This document shows, in pieces, positions 47,247-56,296 of a stretch of DNA of 64,000 nt. Location of the stretch: positions 1,612,001 through 1,676,000 of the forward strand of contig NZ_BCNV01000001.1 in assembly GCF_001570725.1 (NCBI RefSeq), given 5' to 3'. The DNA comes from Paenibacillus amylolyticus (GTDB taxonomy: Bacteria; Bacillota; Bacilli; Paenibacillales; Paenibacillaceae). The translations under genes and the position numbers were made by a program. How positions within the stretch are numbered: position 1 is the first letter of the stretch; every line of letters begins with the position of its first letter. The notes under the pieces are model-generated. The model did not search any database. It was not told the origin of the DNA and saw only the letters and a program-made list of their open reading frames with translations.

Positions 47247-48101
47247 ATGCAAGGCAACATGCCAATAATTATATTAGAGGACGTTCGAGTGCATTATGCT
47301 TCCGAAGGTGATCAGGTGAGGAAAGCGCTGGATGGGGTATCATTCACGCTGCAACAAGGGGAATGGATTAGTATTGTAGGAGCGAATGGCAGTGGAAAAA
47401 GCACGCTTGCTGGACTACTAATTGGATTCACTCCGCTCTCGGGAGGGGTGCGGAATATCTCGGATGAACTTACCGTTCGAGGTGTATTGCAGCAACCGGA
47501 TGCACAGGTACTGGGCGATACGATTGAAGAGGAGTTTCATTTTGCGTTGTCACCATTAATGAATACTGTAGAAGAACAATCGGAGCGCAGGCAAGACGCA
47601 TTACATACTGTAGGACTTCATTATCCGCCGGAGATGGCCATCTCACACTTATCCGGTGGGCAGAAACAGCTGCTAAACATTGCTGTAGCGCTCGCGGCCA
47701 AACCGGATGTATTAATTCTGGACGAGCCGACAGCCATGCTTGATCCGGGAGCAAGAGACCGCATCGAGGCCATCGTTCAGAAGATTACCGAGCGGGGGAC
47801 AACGGTAATCTGGATAACGCATCATCTGGAAGAGGCGACCTTGTGTGATCGAATCATTGCTATCGAACGCGGGTGTTGTGTGTACAACGGAGAGCCGGAG
47901 TCCTTTTTCTATAAGACAGAGACGAATGAGAAAATTACCGGAGAAAATGAGCAGCTATCCGCTTGTGATCGGTTAGGGTTAGACCCTCCGTTCACTGTAA
48001 AGACTGCATTATTGCTTAAGCAAAAAGGCATGAGGCCAGAAGCCATGCCACTGCGGCCCGAGCAACTGGCTAAGGAGGTCGCACGTTGGAGATCGAATTA
48101 A
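47247..48101 (+). CDS. ECF transporter ATPase EcfA (biotin BioM-like)
   Basis: A 284-residue ABC ATPase with Walker A GANGSGKST, the Q-loop region LQQPDAQVLGDT (with the D-Q motif of Ecf ATPases), signature LSGGQKQLLNIA, Walker B VLILDEPTAMLD and the switch His in ITHHLEEA. It is the first gene of an operon whose second product carries another ATPase fused to the T component. It overlaps that gene by 16 bp. ATG 47247 has AAAGG 11 bases upstream; the in-frame ATG at 47259 is an alternative. Biotin specificity is inferred from bioY and the BirA box. Confidence 0.85.
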   Translation: MQGNMPIIILEDVRVHYASEGDQVRKALDGVSFTLQQGEWISIVGANGSGKSTLAGLLIGFTPLSGGVRNISDELTVRGVLQQPDAQVLGDTIEEEFHFALSPLMNTVEEQSERRQDALHTVGLHYPPEMAISHLSGGQKQLLNIAVALAAKPDVLILDEPTAMLDPGARDRIEAIVQKITERGTTVIWITHHLEEATLCDRIIAIERGCCVYNGEPESFFYKTETNEKITGENEQLSACDRLGLDPPFTVKTALLLKQKGMRPEAMPLRPEQLAKEVARWRSN

Positions 48102-49825
48102 CCAATATACGTATAGAAGCATCGGATTCGAGCAAACGTGCACTGCTTGAAGATGTGACTATACAGTTGAAAAGTGGCGAAGTCACCTTGCTGCTGGGCT
48201 GTACGGGTTCGGGAAAAACGACCTTACTACAGACACTGGCTGGCCTGAAACCTCTTAATGCAGGCAGTATTACATTGGATGGTACGCTTTTCTGGAAAGA
48301 AGGGAAAGTGCCGTACTCGATTTTATTGCAAATGGGACTAGTATTTCAATTTCCAGAGCAACAACTGTTTGCCCGAAGTATTCAGCGTGAATTCAACTAT
48401 TCACTGCGTCCCTATCGACTTTCCGAGAACGAACAACAAGAGCAGATCACAAAAGCACTCAACCAATGGGACCCGTCAGTGTCTCCTGAGCTGGAACGGC
48501 GATTTCATCTGGATAGGTCGCCATTTGCACTAAGTGGTGGGGAGAAGCGCAGGCTTGGACTTGCTCTCGGAACTGTGACCAATCCACACTGGCTTCTGCT
48601 GGATGAGCCGAGTGCCGGGTTGGAAGCGCAAAGTGTCGTGCTCTTGCTGGATGCAATGGAGCAACATCGTCTGGCAGGTGGTGGAGTTGTGGTAGCAACC
48701 CATGATCTGGATACATTCTTGCCTTGTGCGGATCGGGTATTGTTGTTGCAGGGAGGTCGTCTAATCGCCGATCTCACGCCGAGAGAACTTCACGAAAGGC
48801 CTGAACTGCTGGAGCAGACAGGGATCGGTCTGCCACCTTCGATGCGACTAGCAGAGCAGTTTAAGGCAGCGGGTCTTGATCTGCCCTTTACCGCGATGAC
48901 GCCAGAGGAGATGGCTGAAAGCATTGTTCAGTCCACGTCCGTTGGGGTGGGAGCTCAGAACGAATCGATAGATCCGTCCGGGATAGGGAATATGATTGCC
49001 CAGAGGGATGCATTAGAGACTATAGACGGGGAAGATCCGAAACTTCTTCCGAACACAGTGACTCATTCAGCCGGATTATATGGCGTGATGGATCCTCGTC
49101 TGAAGTGGATTTTGTATATTTTGCTGGTCACTGCCGCGATGCTTCAACAGCGCTGGCTGGGATTAACGTTAACACTGGTGCCGGTAGTGGCCGCACTTGC
49201 CGTTCTTCCGCGTCAGACGTTGGCTGGATGCATGAAACTAATGAAGCCACTGTTATTATTTTTCCTCATATCAACGTCGTTATCTGGAACCACCCTTTCA
49301 ACTGAGGCAGGCGGTCTGCACTTTGGTTTTTCCCTGGCACAGGCGGAGGGCACTTTGCTTAATGTATATCGTTTGTTTATCGTTACTTTGGCAAGTCTGT
49401 GGTTTTCACTGACGACGCCTTATGGCCGGATGGTAGAAGGGCTGAACTGGGTACTCGGTATCGGTAAAAAAATGAAGCTACCCGTAGCTTCGTTTGCTCT
49501 TGCTGTATCGTTAATCTTTCGGTTTATCCCGATGATCTGGAGTGAGTGGCAGCGATTCTCACTGATCGTACGGGCACGTGGGAAGGCCGCTTTAAGACCG
49601 AATACCGTGCGAATTCGTGACCTCGGTCCGATGGTCATTCCTTTGTTAATGGCACTGTTCCAACGTGCAGAGGATATGACCATTGCGATGGAAATGCGTA
49701 AAGTTCGAGAAAACTCTTTGCTTGGAGCACGTTCTTCGTTATTGGTATGGTCCAAGCGCGATACCTGGATTAGCATGGCTGGCCTCATTGGTTTTGTACT
49801 GTTAGTATGGATTCGCCAGTGGTGA
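48086..49825 (+). CDS. Fused ECF ATPase (EcfA2-like) and transmembrane T component (EcfT)
   Basis: 579 residues with two parts usually encoded separately. Residues 1-about 260 are an ABC ATPase: GCTGSGKTT, VFQFPEQQLFARS, LSGGEKRRLGLALG, WLLLDEPSAGL and ATHDLD. After a linker, residues about 325-579 form an EcfT membrane domain with several helices and the coupling motifs RARGKA and MEMRK. The start is TTG 48086, 7 bp after AGGAGG, inside the end of the preceding EcfA gene. Together with EcfA and BioY it makes a complete, dedicated biotin uptake complex, so this locus probably does not rely on a shared housekeeping EcfA1A2T module. Confidence 0.88.
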   Translation: MEIELTNIRIEASDSSKRALLEDVTIQLKSGEVTLLLGCTGSGKTTLLQTLAGLKPLNAGSITLDGTLFWKEGKVPYSILLQMGLVFQFPEQQLFARSIQREFNYSLRPYRLSENEQQEQITKALNQWDPSVSPELERRFHLDRSPFALSGGEKRRLGLALGTVTNPHWLLLDEPSAGLEAQSVVLLLDAMEQHRLAGGGVVVATHDLDTFLPCADRVLLLQGGRLIADLTPRELHERPELLEQTGIGLPPSMRLAEQFKAAGLDLPFTAMTPEEMAESIVQSTSVGVGAQNESIDPSGIGNMIAQRDALETIDGEDPKLLPNTVTHSAGLYGVMDPRLKWILYILLVTAAMLQQRWLGLTLTLVPVVAALAVLPRQTLAGCMKLMKPLLLFFLISTSLSGTTLSTEAGGLHFGFSLAQAEGTLLNVYRLFIVTLASLWFSLTTPYGRMVEGLNWVLGIGKKMKLPVASFALAVSLIFRFIPMIWSEWQRFSLIVRARGKAALRPNTVRIRDLGPMVIPLLMALFQRAEDMTIAMEMRKVRENSLLGARSSLLVWSKRDTWISMAGLIGFVLLVWIRQW

Positions 49826-49967
49826 TGGCGATGATGATCGTGATGGATCCGGTAATAGATCAGAACTTTAAAACGCAGTGTTTTCCAATAATCATGCATA
49901 AATGCGTTTGACCTCGCTCACAATAAGTGTACGTTGATCATCTGAAGTGGATCAGGAGGGACGAACG

Positions 49968-50267
49968 ATGAAAGATAAGTTTTTGCGTGAAGAACGGCAA
50001 GAATATACTGATGTGTCTACGGTGGAGTCGCAGCGAAACGATATCACACTCGAAGAATTCCCGGAGGGTCCTTACGGTTCTTCTTTGTTATCCGAGTCTC
50101 TTGGGAAAAGTTCTCCGTGGCGGGTGGATCAGCGGTCTGCACACCGTTTTGATTATGAAAATCATGAGCTTCATGAAGGAGAGGTACGGGATTACCCGGG
50201 TCAGGATGTCTTCGACCAAACGGTTCCTGATAACGTATCCAAGCCTCAATACCCGGAAGAATCGTAA
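49968..50267 (+). CDS. Hypothetical small acidic protein, 99 residues
   Basis: A polar, charged, probably disordered cytoplasmic protein with many E, D, S and Y residues and no hydrophobic segment. I do not recognise the family. ATG 49968 follows AGGAGGG at ideal spacing; the longer frame from 49947 lacks a site. It sits 143 bp after the ECF operon and ends before a clear terminator, so it is a separate small gene. Confidence 0.6.
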   Translation: MKDKFLREERQEYTDVSTVESQRNDITLEEFPEGPYGSSLLSESLGKSSPWRVDQRSAHRFDYENHELHEGEVRDYPGQDVFDQTVPDNVSKPQYPEES

Positions 50268-50292
50268 TGAGATTTTGATATAAAGTAGAGCG

Positions 50293-50330
50293 TAGCCTCC
50301 AACAGGTTTGTCCTGTTCGGGGGCTATTTT
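50293..50330 (+). terminator. Terminator after the small acidic protein gene
   Basis: TAGCCTCCAACAGG pairs with CCTGTTCGGGGGCTA (50293 to 50326) with a TTTT tail. Confidence 0.8.
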
Positions 50331-50431
50331 CGTTAGAGTGGTTTAAAATAAAATCTCCTCTAATTCCACATTATGGGTTATTATGTTTGTAGCTTGGAGT
50401 AAAAATTGGTGTAATATGCGGAGGATTCATA

Positions 50432-51007
50432 ATGAGAGAGATCGATTATAGCCATTATTTCTGGCAGGATGATATGGTCAGATTGCGTGCTTTGCGTGAG
50501 GAAGATTGGGAAGATCATTATTATAATCGCTTTGACACACCTGCCCGTCGTTTATTGGAGTGTGCAGTAGAACTGCCACCTACGAATGCGGAGGCGAAAA
50601 AATTTACGGAAGCTTTTTCCGATTTTTCTCTGGACAGAGGACGGATCGTGTTCACGATTGAGAATATGGATGGTGAGAATGTCGGAGGTGTGAATCTGAA
50701 CAGCATTGATGAAAGGAACGGTACCTTTAGTATTGGCATTCAAATTGACCGGGATCATCGCGGGAAAGGGTATGGAACCAGAGCCGTTCGAATCTTGCTG
50801 AAATATGCCTTCTTCGAGCGGAGGCTTAACAAATTCAACGATTATGTACTTGAAGGCAATGAACCTTCCGCAGCCATGATGAGAAAGCTTGGATGTGTCC
50901 AGGAAGGTGTGCGTCGCCAGGTGATCTATACCGACGGAAAATATCAGGATCTGATCCTCTTTGGATTAACCAAAGACGAGTTTCTGGAAAAAGAAGAGCT
51001 CGTTTGA
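50432..51007 (+). CDS. GNAT-family N-acetyltransferase (RimJ/RimL-like)
   Basis: 191 residues with the GNAT core: acceptor-side strands (FTIENMDGENVGGVNLNSID), then the acetyl-CoA loop DHRGKGYGTRAVR (R/Q-x-x-G-x-G/A) and the C-terminal NEPSAAMMRKLGCVQEGVRRQ pattern of RimJ/RimL-type enzymes. It acetylates a protein N-terminus or a small amine; the substrate cannot be told. ATG 50432 follows GGAGG. The next gene is another GNAT, 45 bp downstream, so the two may be co-transcribed. Confidence 0.82.
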   Translation: MREIDYSHYFWQDDMVRLRALREEDWEDHYYNRFDTPARRLLECAVELPPTNAEAKKFTEAFSDFSLDRGRIVFTIENMDGENVGGVNLNSIDERNGTFSIGIQIDRDHRGKGYGTRAVRILLKYAFFERRLNKFNDYVLEGNEPSAAMMRKLGCVQEGVRRQVIYTDGKYQDLILFGLTKDEFLEKEELV

Positions 51008-51052
51008 AGTAAAAGCTAACAAGCTGAAATTAAATGTATTTTAGGAGGCATT

Positions 51053-51634
51053 ATGAATCAACCCATACAAACCGATGGATTAATCATCGATTGCAAGGAT
51101 ATTTATTTGCGCGAGTATCGACTTGAAGATTTGGAAAAATTGCAGGAAATTACCTGGCAACCCGAGGTGTATGAGTTCCTACCAGGATGGAATGCTACGT
51201 TTGAAGAGAGGGCCCTTTGGCTCGTCGAATATGAAATTCCTCAGAATCAGCGTTTTAAACAAGCTGTGATGGCCGGAGAGGATATCGGAGAGTTATACTT
51301 GCGTATGGCTATCGTACTCAAAGAAAATGATGAGTTCATAGGATGGTGCTGCTCGGGCATCAAGGATGAACTGCCAGCACCCAATCGGGAGATTATGTAC
51401 GGTATTTCGAAAGATTTCAGGAACCGTGGCTATACAACCCAGGCAGTAAAAGGAATGGTACAGTATTTGTTTGAGCATACAAACGTTGAGGTGTTGAATG
51501 CCATCGCATTGACTACCAACCAAGCATCCAATAAGGTAATACTGAAATGTAATTTTGAACCGGTCAGCTCGATCGAGATCGAGAATGAAAAATATAACCA
51601 TTACCAACTGCGGAAGCAACAAGGTCATGTTTAA
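51053..51634 (+). CDS. GNAT-family N-acetyltransferase
   Basis: A 193-residue RimJ/RimL-type GNAT: LREYRLEDLEKLQEITWQPEV at the N-terminus, the acetyl-CoA motif SKDFRNRGYTTQAVKGM, and TNQASNKVILKCNFEPV at the C-terminus. The substrate is unknown. ATG 51053 follows AGGAGG. It is the second of two adjacent GNAT genes and is followed by a terminator. Confidence 0.8.
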   Translation: MNQPIQTDGLIIDCKDIYLREYRLEDLEKLQEITWQPEVYEFLPGWNATFEERALWLVEYEIPQNQRFKQAVMAGEDIGELYLRMAIVLKENDEFIGWCCSGIKDELPAPNREIMYGISKDFRNRGYTTQAVKGMVQYLFEHTNVEVLNAIALTTNQASNKVILKCNFEPVSSIEIENEKYNHYQLRKQQGHV

Positions 51635-51721
51635 TGCATCTGTCTCAAGATGGTTGTATTGTCGTGGTGATGTCAGGGCAAGAACATAGTCCCCTGAAAA
51701 TAGCTATAACATTAGCATTTC

Positions 51722-51762
51722 AAATCAGGTTAGACAGTTATTACTGGCTGCCTGATTTTTTT
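51722..51762 (+). terminator. Terminator after the GNAT pair
   Basis: AAATCAGG (51722-51729) pairs with CCTGATTT (51751-51758), with an inner CAG/CTG and a T run. Confidence 0.82.
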
Positions 51763-51791
51763 CGTCGTTTAGTCTATAGGACAAGCTTAAA

Positions 51792-52151
51792 TTAATAATT
51801 TTCTCCACGATAATAACGCTCCAATTTGTTATCCAAATGAACAAGCTGCGCCTTTTTCTCCTCGATATCATTCAACAACTTTTGTTTTTGATCTTCAATT
51901 AGTTGGGTTCTTTCCTTCAGGGTTGAAGTACCTTCATTTACCTGATCATAATACTTTTTGATGTCTTCCACACTCATCCCGGTTTCGCGGAGACATTTGA
52001 TAAAAACCAGCCAGTTCAGATCATCCTCCGAATAAAGACGGTTATTCTGCTCACTTCGCGCAGCAGGTTTCAACAGTCCCTTCCTTTCGTAAAAGCGGAT
52101 CGCTCCGATCGAGACTTCAACTTTTTTCGCTACTTCTCCAATGGTTAACAT
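51792..52151 (-). CDS. MerR-family transcriptional regulator
   Basis: 119 residues. The winged helix MLTIGEVAKKVEVSIGAIRFYERKGLLKPAARSEQNNRLYSEDDL is followed by a long coiled-coil dimer helix (about 75-115). There is no cysteine-rich effector domain, so it belongs to the short SoxR/AdhR/TipA-N-like group rather than the metal sensors. It is divergent from an SDR gene, and the palindrome in the 19-bp promoter spacer between them (52177-52207) is almost certainly its target. Confidence 0.85.
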   Translation of the reverse strand: MLTIGEVAKKVEVSIGAIRFYERKGLLKPAARSEQNNRLYSEDDLNWLVFIKCLRETGMSVEDIKKYYDQVNEGTSTLKERTQLIEDQKQKLLNDIEEKKAQLVHLDNKLERYYRGENY

Positions 52152-52176
52152 GTTAAACCCCTTTTATAAAAAAAAT

Positions 52177-52207
52177 TTGACCTACACTAAGTGTAGCATA
52201 GTAACTT
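52177..52207 (+). promoter_or_regulatory. MerR-type promoter and operator of the SDR gene
   Basis: TTGACC (52177-52182), a 19-bp spacer and TAACTT (52202-52207). The spacer contains the perfect dyad CTACACTAAGTGTAG (52182-52196). The overlong spacer is the hallmark of MerR-activated promoters. Confidence 0.78.
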
Positions 52208-52251
52208 ATACATTGTTCAATATAAATCAAATTAGGGAAAGAAGGATTCGC

Positions 52252-52962
52252 ATGAAAAAGACTGTCTTTGTAACCGGAGCTAATAAAGGAATTGGATATG
52301 AAATCGTCAAGCAGTTGGGTGAAGCGGGTTGGAAAGTTATCCTTGGCGCACGCAGTGTCGAACGGGGTGAAGCAGCTGTTTCGGAGTTAACTTCCAGGGG
52401 ATTAGACGTAGAATTGGTACAGATCGACATGAACGACTTGAAGAGCATCGAGCAGGCAGCCGAAACAATTCATAAGACTTATCCCGACATAAACCTTCTG
52501 ATCAATAACGCGGGTATGCCGGGTGCGTTCTCTCATTCTTTTACGGATACCCAAGAGGAAGATTTGCGGAATGCCTTTGAAGTCAACTTTTTCGGCACCT
52601 TCCGTTTGAATCAGCGATTGTTCCCGTTAATCAAAGATAATGAAGGCACAATCATTAATGTATCGACCGACATGGCTTCTCTGGACCATATGCAAAATGC
52701 GGAATTTACGTTAAATGCCTTCGACTATAACTCATCCAAAACGGCCAACAGCGCCATGACACTTTCGATGGCTTATGAAGTCAAAAACAGCCGGGCTCAA
52801 GTCTTTGCGGTAACGCCCGGATTCACATCAACAGATCTTAACGGCAATGCCGAAGGTGGTAAATCCAAAGAAGCCGGCGCTGCGATTATTGTGCGCTATG
52901 CGACGGATGGCAAACGTCATAACGGGGAGTTTCTAGATGAGAACGGTGTGTACTCTTGGTAA
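52252..52962 (+). CDS. Short-chain dehydrogenase/reductase
   Basis: A 236-residue classical SDR: TGANKGIG (cofactor binding, residues 8-15), DMND, NNAG, the catalytic Ser in NVSTDMAS, and YNSSK (Tyr-x-x-x-Lys). The motif GARSVERGE suggests NADP preference. The start is ATG 52252 behind GAAGGA; the longer frame from 52141 overlaps the MerR gene and promoter. It is the probable target of the divergent MerR regulator; by analogy with AdhR-type pairs it may detoxify an aldehyde or quinone, which is inference. Confidence 0.85.
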   Translation: MKKTVFVTGANKGIGYEIVKQLGEAGWKVILGARSVERGEAAVSELTSRGLDVELVQIDMNDLKSIEQAAETIHKTYPDINLLINNAGMPGAFSHSFTDTQEEDLRNAFEVNFFGTFRLNQRLFPLIKDNEGTIINVSTDMASLDHMQNAEFTLNAFDYNSSKTANSAMTLSMAYEVKNSRAQVFAVTPGFTSTDLNGNAEGGKSKEAGAAIIVRYATDGKRHNGEFLDENGVYSW

Positions 52963-53223
52963 TCGACCGTTGCCAAAAGTAACGATAGATAGGGATAATA
53001 GCGGAAAGTTAGATGAAAATATTGGCGCGGTTCTGTTACTTAGATAGAAGCAAGGAATATGAGAATACAACGTCGAATAAAAAAATGATAGTTTTATCTT
53101 GTTTGTATGCTGCAAATGAAACAAACACCAAACGTAAACGAACATCTTTCTTGTATTAAGTTAACAGAGCATGGACTATAAATCGTATTTCTAACAAGCA
53201 TATCAATCGGAGGTATATATTTA

Positions 53224-53730
53224 ATGGAGGTTTCATTGTACAAAGCAGATTTAGAAGATGCATCGACTATTCATGAAATGAAAGTCAAAGCATTTATGCC
53301 TTTGTTGGAAAAATATCAGGACTTTGAAACAAGCCCTGCCAATGAAACCGTAGAAAGAATTATTACTCAAATCAATCAATCTTTTACAGATTATTTTATA
53401 ATTCATCATCTTGAGGTTGCTGTTGGTGGAATTAGAGTCGAAAAAAAAGATAATCGGATCTACAGTATTAGCCCAATTTTTATACTGCCAGAACATCAAG
53501 GAAAAGGAATCGCACAAAAAGTTTTTACAATGGTTGAGCAGATATATGATGATGCAAAGTCATGGAAATTGGGTACCATCTTACAAGAGCAAGGAAACTG
53601 TTATTTGTATGAAAAGATAGGCTACAAAAAAACGGGTGGAACAAAAGCAATTAACGACAAAATGACAATGGTATTTTATGAAAAGCATATAAGCTTCAAA
53701 TCCTTAAATATGACGCCTCAGATTCGTTAG
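53224..53730 (+). CDS. GNAT-family N-acetyltransferase, AT-rich
   Basis: 168 residues with the GNAT core HLEVAVGGIRVEKK and the acetyl-CoA loop LPEHQGKGIAQKVF, and a C-terminal LYEKIGYKKTGG. The substrate is unknown. ATG 53224 follows CGGAGG. The coding sequence is visibly richer in A and T than its neighbours (many AAA, ATT and GAA codons), as is the 260-bp gap before it, which may signal recent acquisition. Confidence 0.78.
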   Translation: MEVSLYKADLEDASTIHEMKVKAFMPLLEKYQDFETSPANETVERIITQINQSFTDYFIIHHLEVAVGGIRVEKKDNRIYSISPIFILPEHQGKGIAQKVFTMVEQIYDDAKSWKLGTILQEQGNCYLYEKIGYKKTGGTKAINDKMTMVFYEKHISFKSLNMTPQIR

Positions 53731-53778
53731 CCTGAAACCCATTGGGCTGCCATCATAATAATCGGATACAACAAAAGA

Positions 53779-53817
53779 ATCCCCCATTCATTTCTAAATC
53801 AAAATGAGTGGGGGATT
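53779..53817. terminator. Hairpin between converging genes
   Basis: A 16-bp stem (53779-53794 with 53802-53817) made of AATCCCCCATTCATTT and its partner; the T tail is short. Confidence 0.7.
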
Positions 53818-53891
53818 TGTCATGCAATCAAAATCGGGAGCAAGATGAAAGAAATAGCGTTTGGATAGCCTACTTGCAGCCGAAGCTCAGC

Positions 53892-55409
53892 CTAGACATC
53901 AGCCTTATACAGCGGCATCAAAATCGTGAATTCCGTTCCCAGGCCTACCTGACTTCGTACCGTAATCTTCCCACTATACGACTCCACAATGGAGTGGGTA
54001 ATGGCTAGACCGAGACCAGCGCCCCCTTGTTTGCGCGAACGAGAACTGCTTGTGCGGTAAAATCGCTCAAAGATATGGGGCAGATGTTCAGGTTCAATGC
54101 CCGTGCCGTTATCCTTTACGGACAATTCAGCCTTATGGTGCGTGGCATATAACGTTATGGAGATGGTCCCATGCTCTGAATCGGTGTGCTGCACCGCATT
54201 ATGGAACAGATTCAGCACAACCTGTTTCAGCTTATAAGGATCAGCCAGAACATGGACCGCAGCCGTCAGGTCGAGATGAATGGACCTCCGCTGAGCCATC
54301 ATGGTCAGTTGTGGTTGCATTTCGAGCAGCAGACTGTCCAGCTGAATGACCTCCTGCTCCTGCTTTGGAGCCTGATCCAGCTTGGTAAGTAACAACAAAT
54401 CTTCAACCAGCTTGTTAATTCGCACGGATTCGCCGTGCATGCTGTCCAGTGCTTTATATAGTTGATCTTGATTGGTGGCAGCACCCCGCTGTAAAACTTC
54501 AATAAAGCCATGAATGGAGGTGAGGGGGGTGCGCAGCTCATGGGAAGCATCGGACAAGAAACGCTGCATCTGTTCTTTCGATTCCCGCTCTGCTTCAAAC
54601 GAGTTCTCCAGCCTTTCAAGCATGCCATTGAATGAAAGTGCGAGCTGATCCACTTCCTCTTGTCCCTGAACGACGGGAAGGCGTTCTGCGAGACTACCTG
54701 CATCGATCTGCTGTACCTTATTCACCATGTTGGACAGCGGAACGAGTGTCCGGCGTAATACCTTGGTGTACAGAATAAGGCCGGCCACCATGGCCAACAA
54801 CGATAACATGATGAAGATCAGAAGTTGTTTAATAATCAGATCTCTCAGTGGTTTCGTAGCCGTACCCATCTGGACCATCGGTAAGCCGCGATTGCGTGGA
54901 CCGGGTGAGGCGAAGACAATCAATTGCTCCTTACCTTGGCTATCCGTTACGATCCGGTAGGGAATATGTTTTTGTTCTTTTAACTCATCTGTAATGTCCT
55001 GATATTCAGCGGTTGAGAGATGAGGGGCGTTCAGACCGTCTTCCCCAAAAACATCCTCGAACGTACCTTGGTTATCAAATAGAGCCAGTGAACGGTCAGG
55101 AATAAACAACACCCGATTGCCAGACCCGTTACCTGCCTGTCCACCGAAAGGATTGTTGGAAGAGCCACTACGTGACTGGATTCCGAGCCAAACCGGGGGC
55201 ATGGACATGAGCTGTTCTTCCATGGTTTTCGCCTGATTGCGGTAGAGAAAGCTTTCCATGATCCAGAATTGCAGAATACCGATTAACAATAGTAGTCCGG
55301 CAAGCACGAAGAGAGAACGTGAGAGCAATTGTGAACGCAGGGAATGCGGCCAGATCCATTGGTGTAGACGTCCTAGACGAAGTTTATTTTTTTTAGGCAG
55401 CAATTTCAT
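53892..55409 (-). CDS. Membrane sensor histidine kinase
   Basis: 505 residues. Transmembrane helix 1 (about 33-52), an extracellular sensor of about 135 residues with a Gly/Asn-rich patch (SSNNPFGGQAGNGSGNR, 83-99), transmembrane helix 2 (about 195-215) and a HAMP linker. The HisKA domain has the phospho-accepting His290 in SDASHELRTPLTSIHGF, and the HATPase domain has NAVQHT, DNGTGIEPEHLPHIFERFYR and GGAGLGLAI. It overlaps the response-regulator gene by one base (TGATG), so they are coupled. The likely output is the divergent glycosyltransferase operon at 56297, by position only. Confidence 0.9.
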   Translation of the reverse strand: MKLLPKKNKLRLGRLHQWIWPHSLRSQLLSRSLFVLAGLLLLIGILQFWIMESFLYRNQAKTMEEQLMSMPPVWLGIQSRSGSSNNPFGGQAGNGSGNRVLFIPDRSLALFDNQGTFEDVFGEDGLNAPHLSTAEYQDITDELKEQKHIPYRIVTDSQGKEQLIVFASPGPRNRGLPMVQMGTATKPLRDLIIKQLLIFIMLSLLAMVAGLILYTKVLRRTLVPLSNMVNKVQQIDAGSLAERLPVVQGQEEVDQLALSFNGMLERLENSFEAERESKEQMQRFLSDASHELRTPLTSIHGFIEVLQRGAATNQDQLYKALDSMHGESVRINKLVEDLLLLTKLDQAPKQEQEVIQLDSLLLEMQPQLTMMAQRRSIHLDLTAAVHVLADPYKLKQVVLNLFHNAVQHTDSEHGTISITLYATHHKAELSVKDNGTGIEPEHLPHIFERFYRTSSSRSRKQGGAGLGLAITHSIVESYSGKITVRSQVGLGTEFTILMPLYKADV

Positions 55410-56092
55410 CAGAGATCCACCCTATACCCGACACCTCGAAGCGTGCGAATGAGTCTGTGCTCTTTATCCCCGAGTTTGTCGCGCAAGGATCGAACGTACA
55501 CCTCTACAATATTCTCTTCCCCGCCAAAATCGTACCCCCACACCCGGCTCAGAATGGTCGCTTTGCTGAGTACAATCCCATGATTAAGCACAATAAATTT
55601 TAACAGTTCGTATTCGGTAGGAGATAACTCCAGGACCTGATCCTGATAGGTGATTTCTTTGCGCTGATCATCAATTCGGAAGGGACCATGAGTGACGGCT
55701 CCGATTAATAAAGGAAATTGATTACGCAGTCTGGCCTGAATCCGGGCGAGCAGCTCGTCGAAGGCAAAGGGCTTGATCATGTAATCGTCAGCACCTAGCC
55801 ACAAGCCCTTAACCCGATTCTCGACTTCGTCCTTCGCTGTCAGCATAATCACGCCAACCTGGGCTCCGGTCTTACGCAGACGCTCGACCACTTCAAAACC
55901 ATCCATCTCTGGCATCATGACATCCAAAATAGCCATATGTGGCCTGAATTCAAGCGCCAACTCAAGTGCAGCTGCTCCATCGGGTGCTGTGCGCACATCG
56001 AAGCCTTCATTGCTTAATCCAAGCTCCAGAAATTGCAAAATATGTGGTTCATCATCAGCCAATAGTATTTTAATTCCGCTGCTAAGCTTCAT
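55409..56092 (-). CDS. OmpR/PhoB-family response regulator
   Basis: 227 residues. The receiver domain has the acidic pair DDE (13-15), the phospho-acceptor Asp57 in MAILDVMMPEMDGF and the conserved LTAKDE lysine. The C-terminal winged helix has LSPTEYELLKFIVLNHGIVLSKATILSRVWG and VYVRSLRDKL. ATG 56092 follows AAGGAGAG. It is the first gene of a two-gene unit with the kinase, divergent from the GT39 gene with a 204-bp gap that could hold binding sites for both directions. Confidence 0.92.
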   Translation of the reverse strand: MKLSSGIKILLADDEPHILQFLELGLSNEGFDVRTAPDGAAALELALEFRPHMAILDVMMPEMDGFEVVERLRKTGAQVGVIMLTAKDEVENRVKGLWLGADDYMIKPFAFDELLARIQARLRNQFPLLIGAVTHGPFRIDDQRKEITYQDQVLELSPTEYELLKFIVLNHGIVLSKATILSRVWGYDFGGEENIVEVYVRSLRDKLGDKEHRLIRTLRGVGYRVDL

Positions 56093-56296
56093 AATGTACG
56101 TTCTCTCCTTGCTTGATCCATCTAGATTTCTCCCTCACTTTGGAGGGACTGTATGTAGTATTATCGCTTGCCAAACTGAAATTTAGCTGAAAGGATTGTG
56201 AATTATCCTCAGACAACATTCAGCGGGCACTCATCCCAGCTTTATTTTGGCATGTCACAATACTAGACATGAAGAACTTTGAAGGAGTGATTACCA

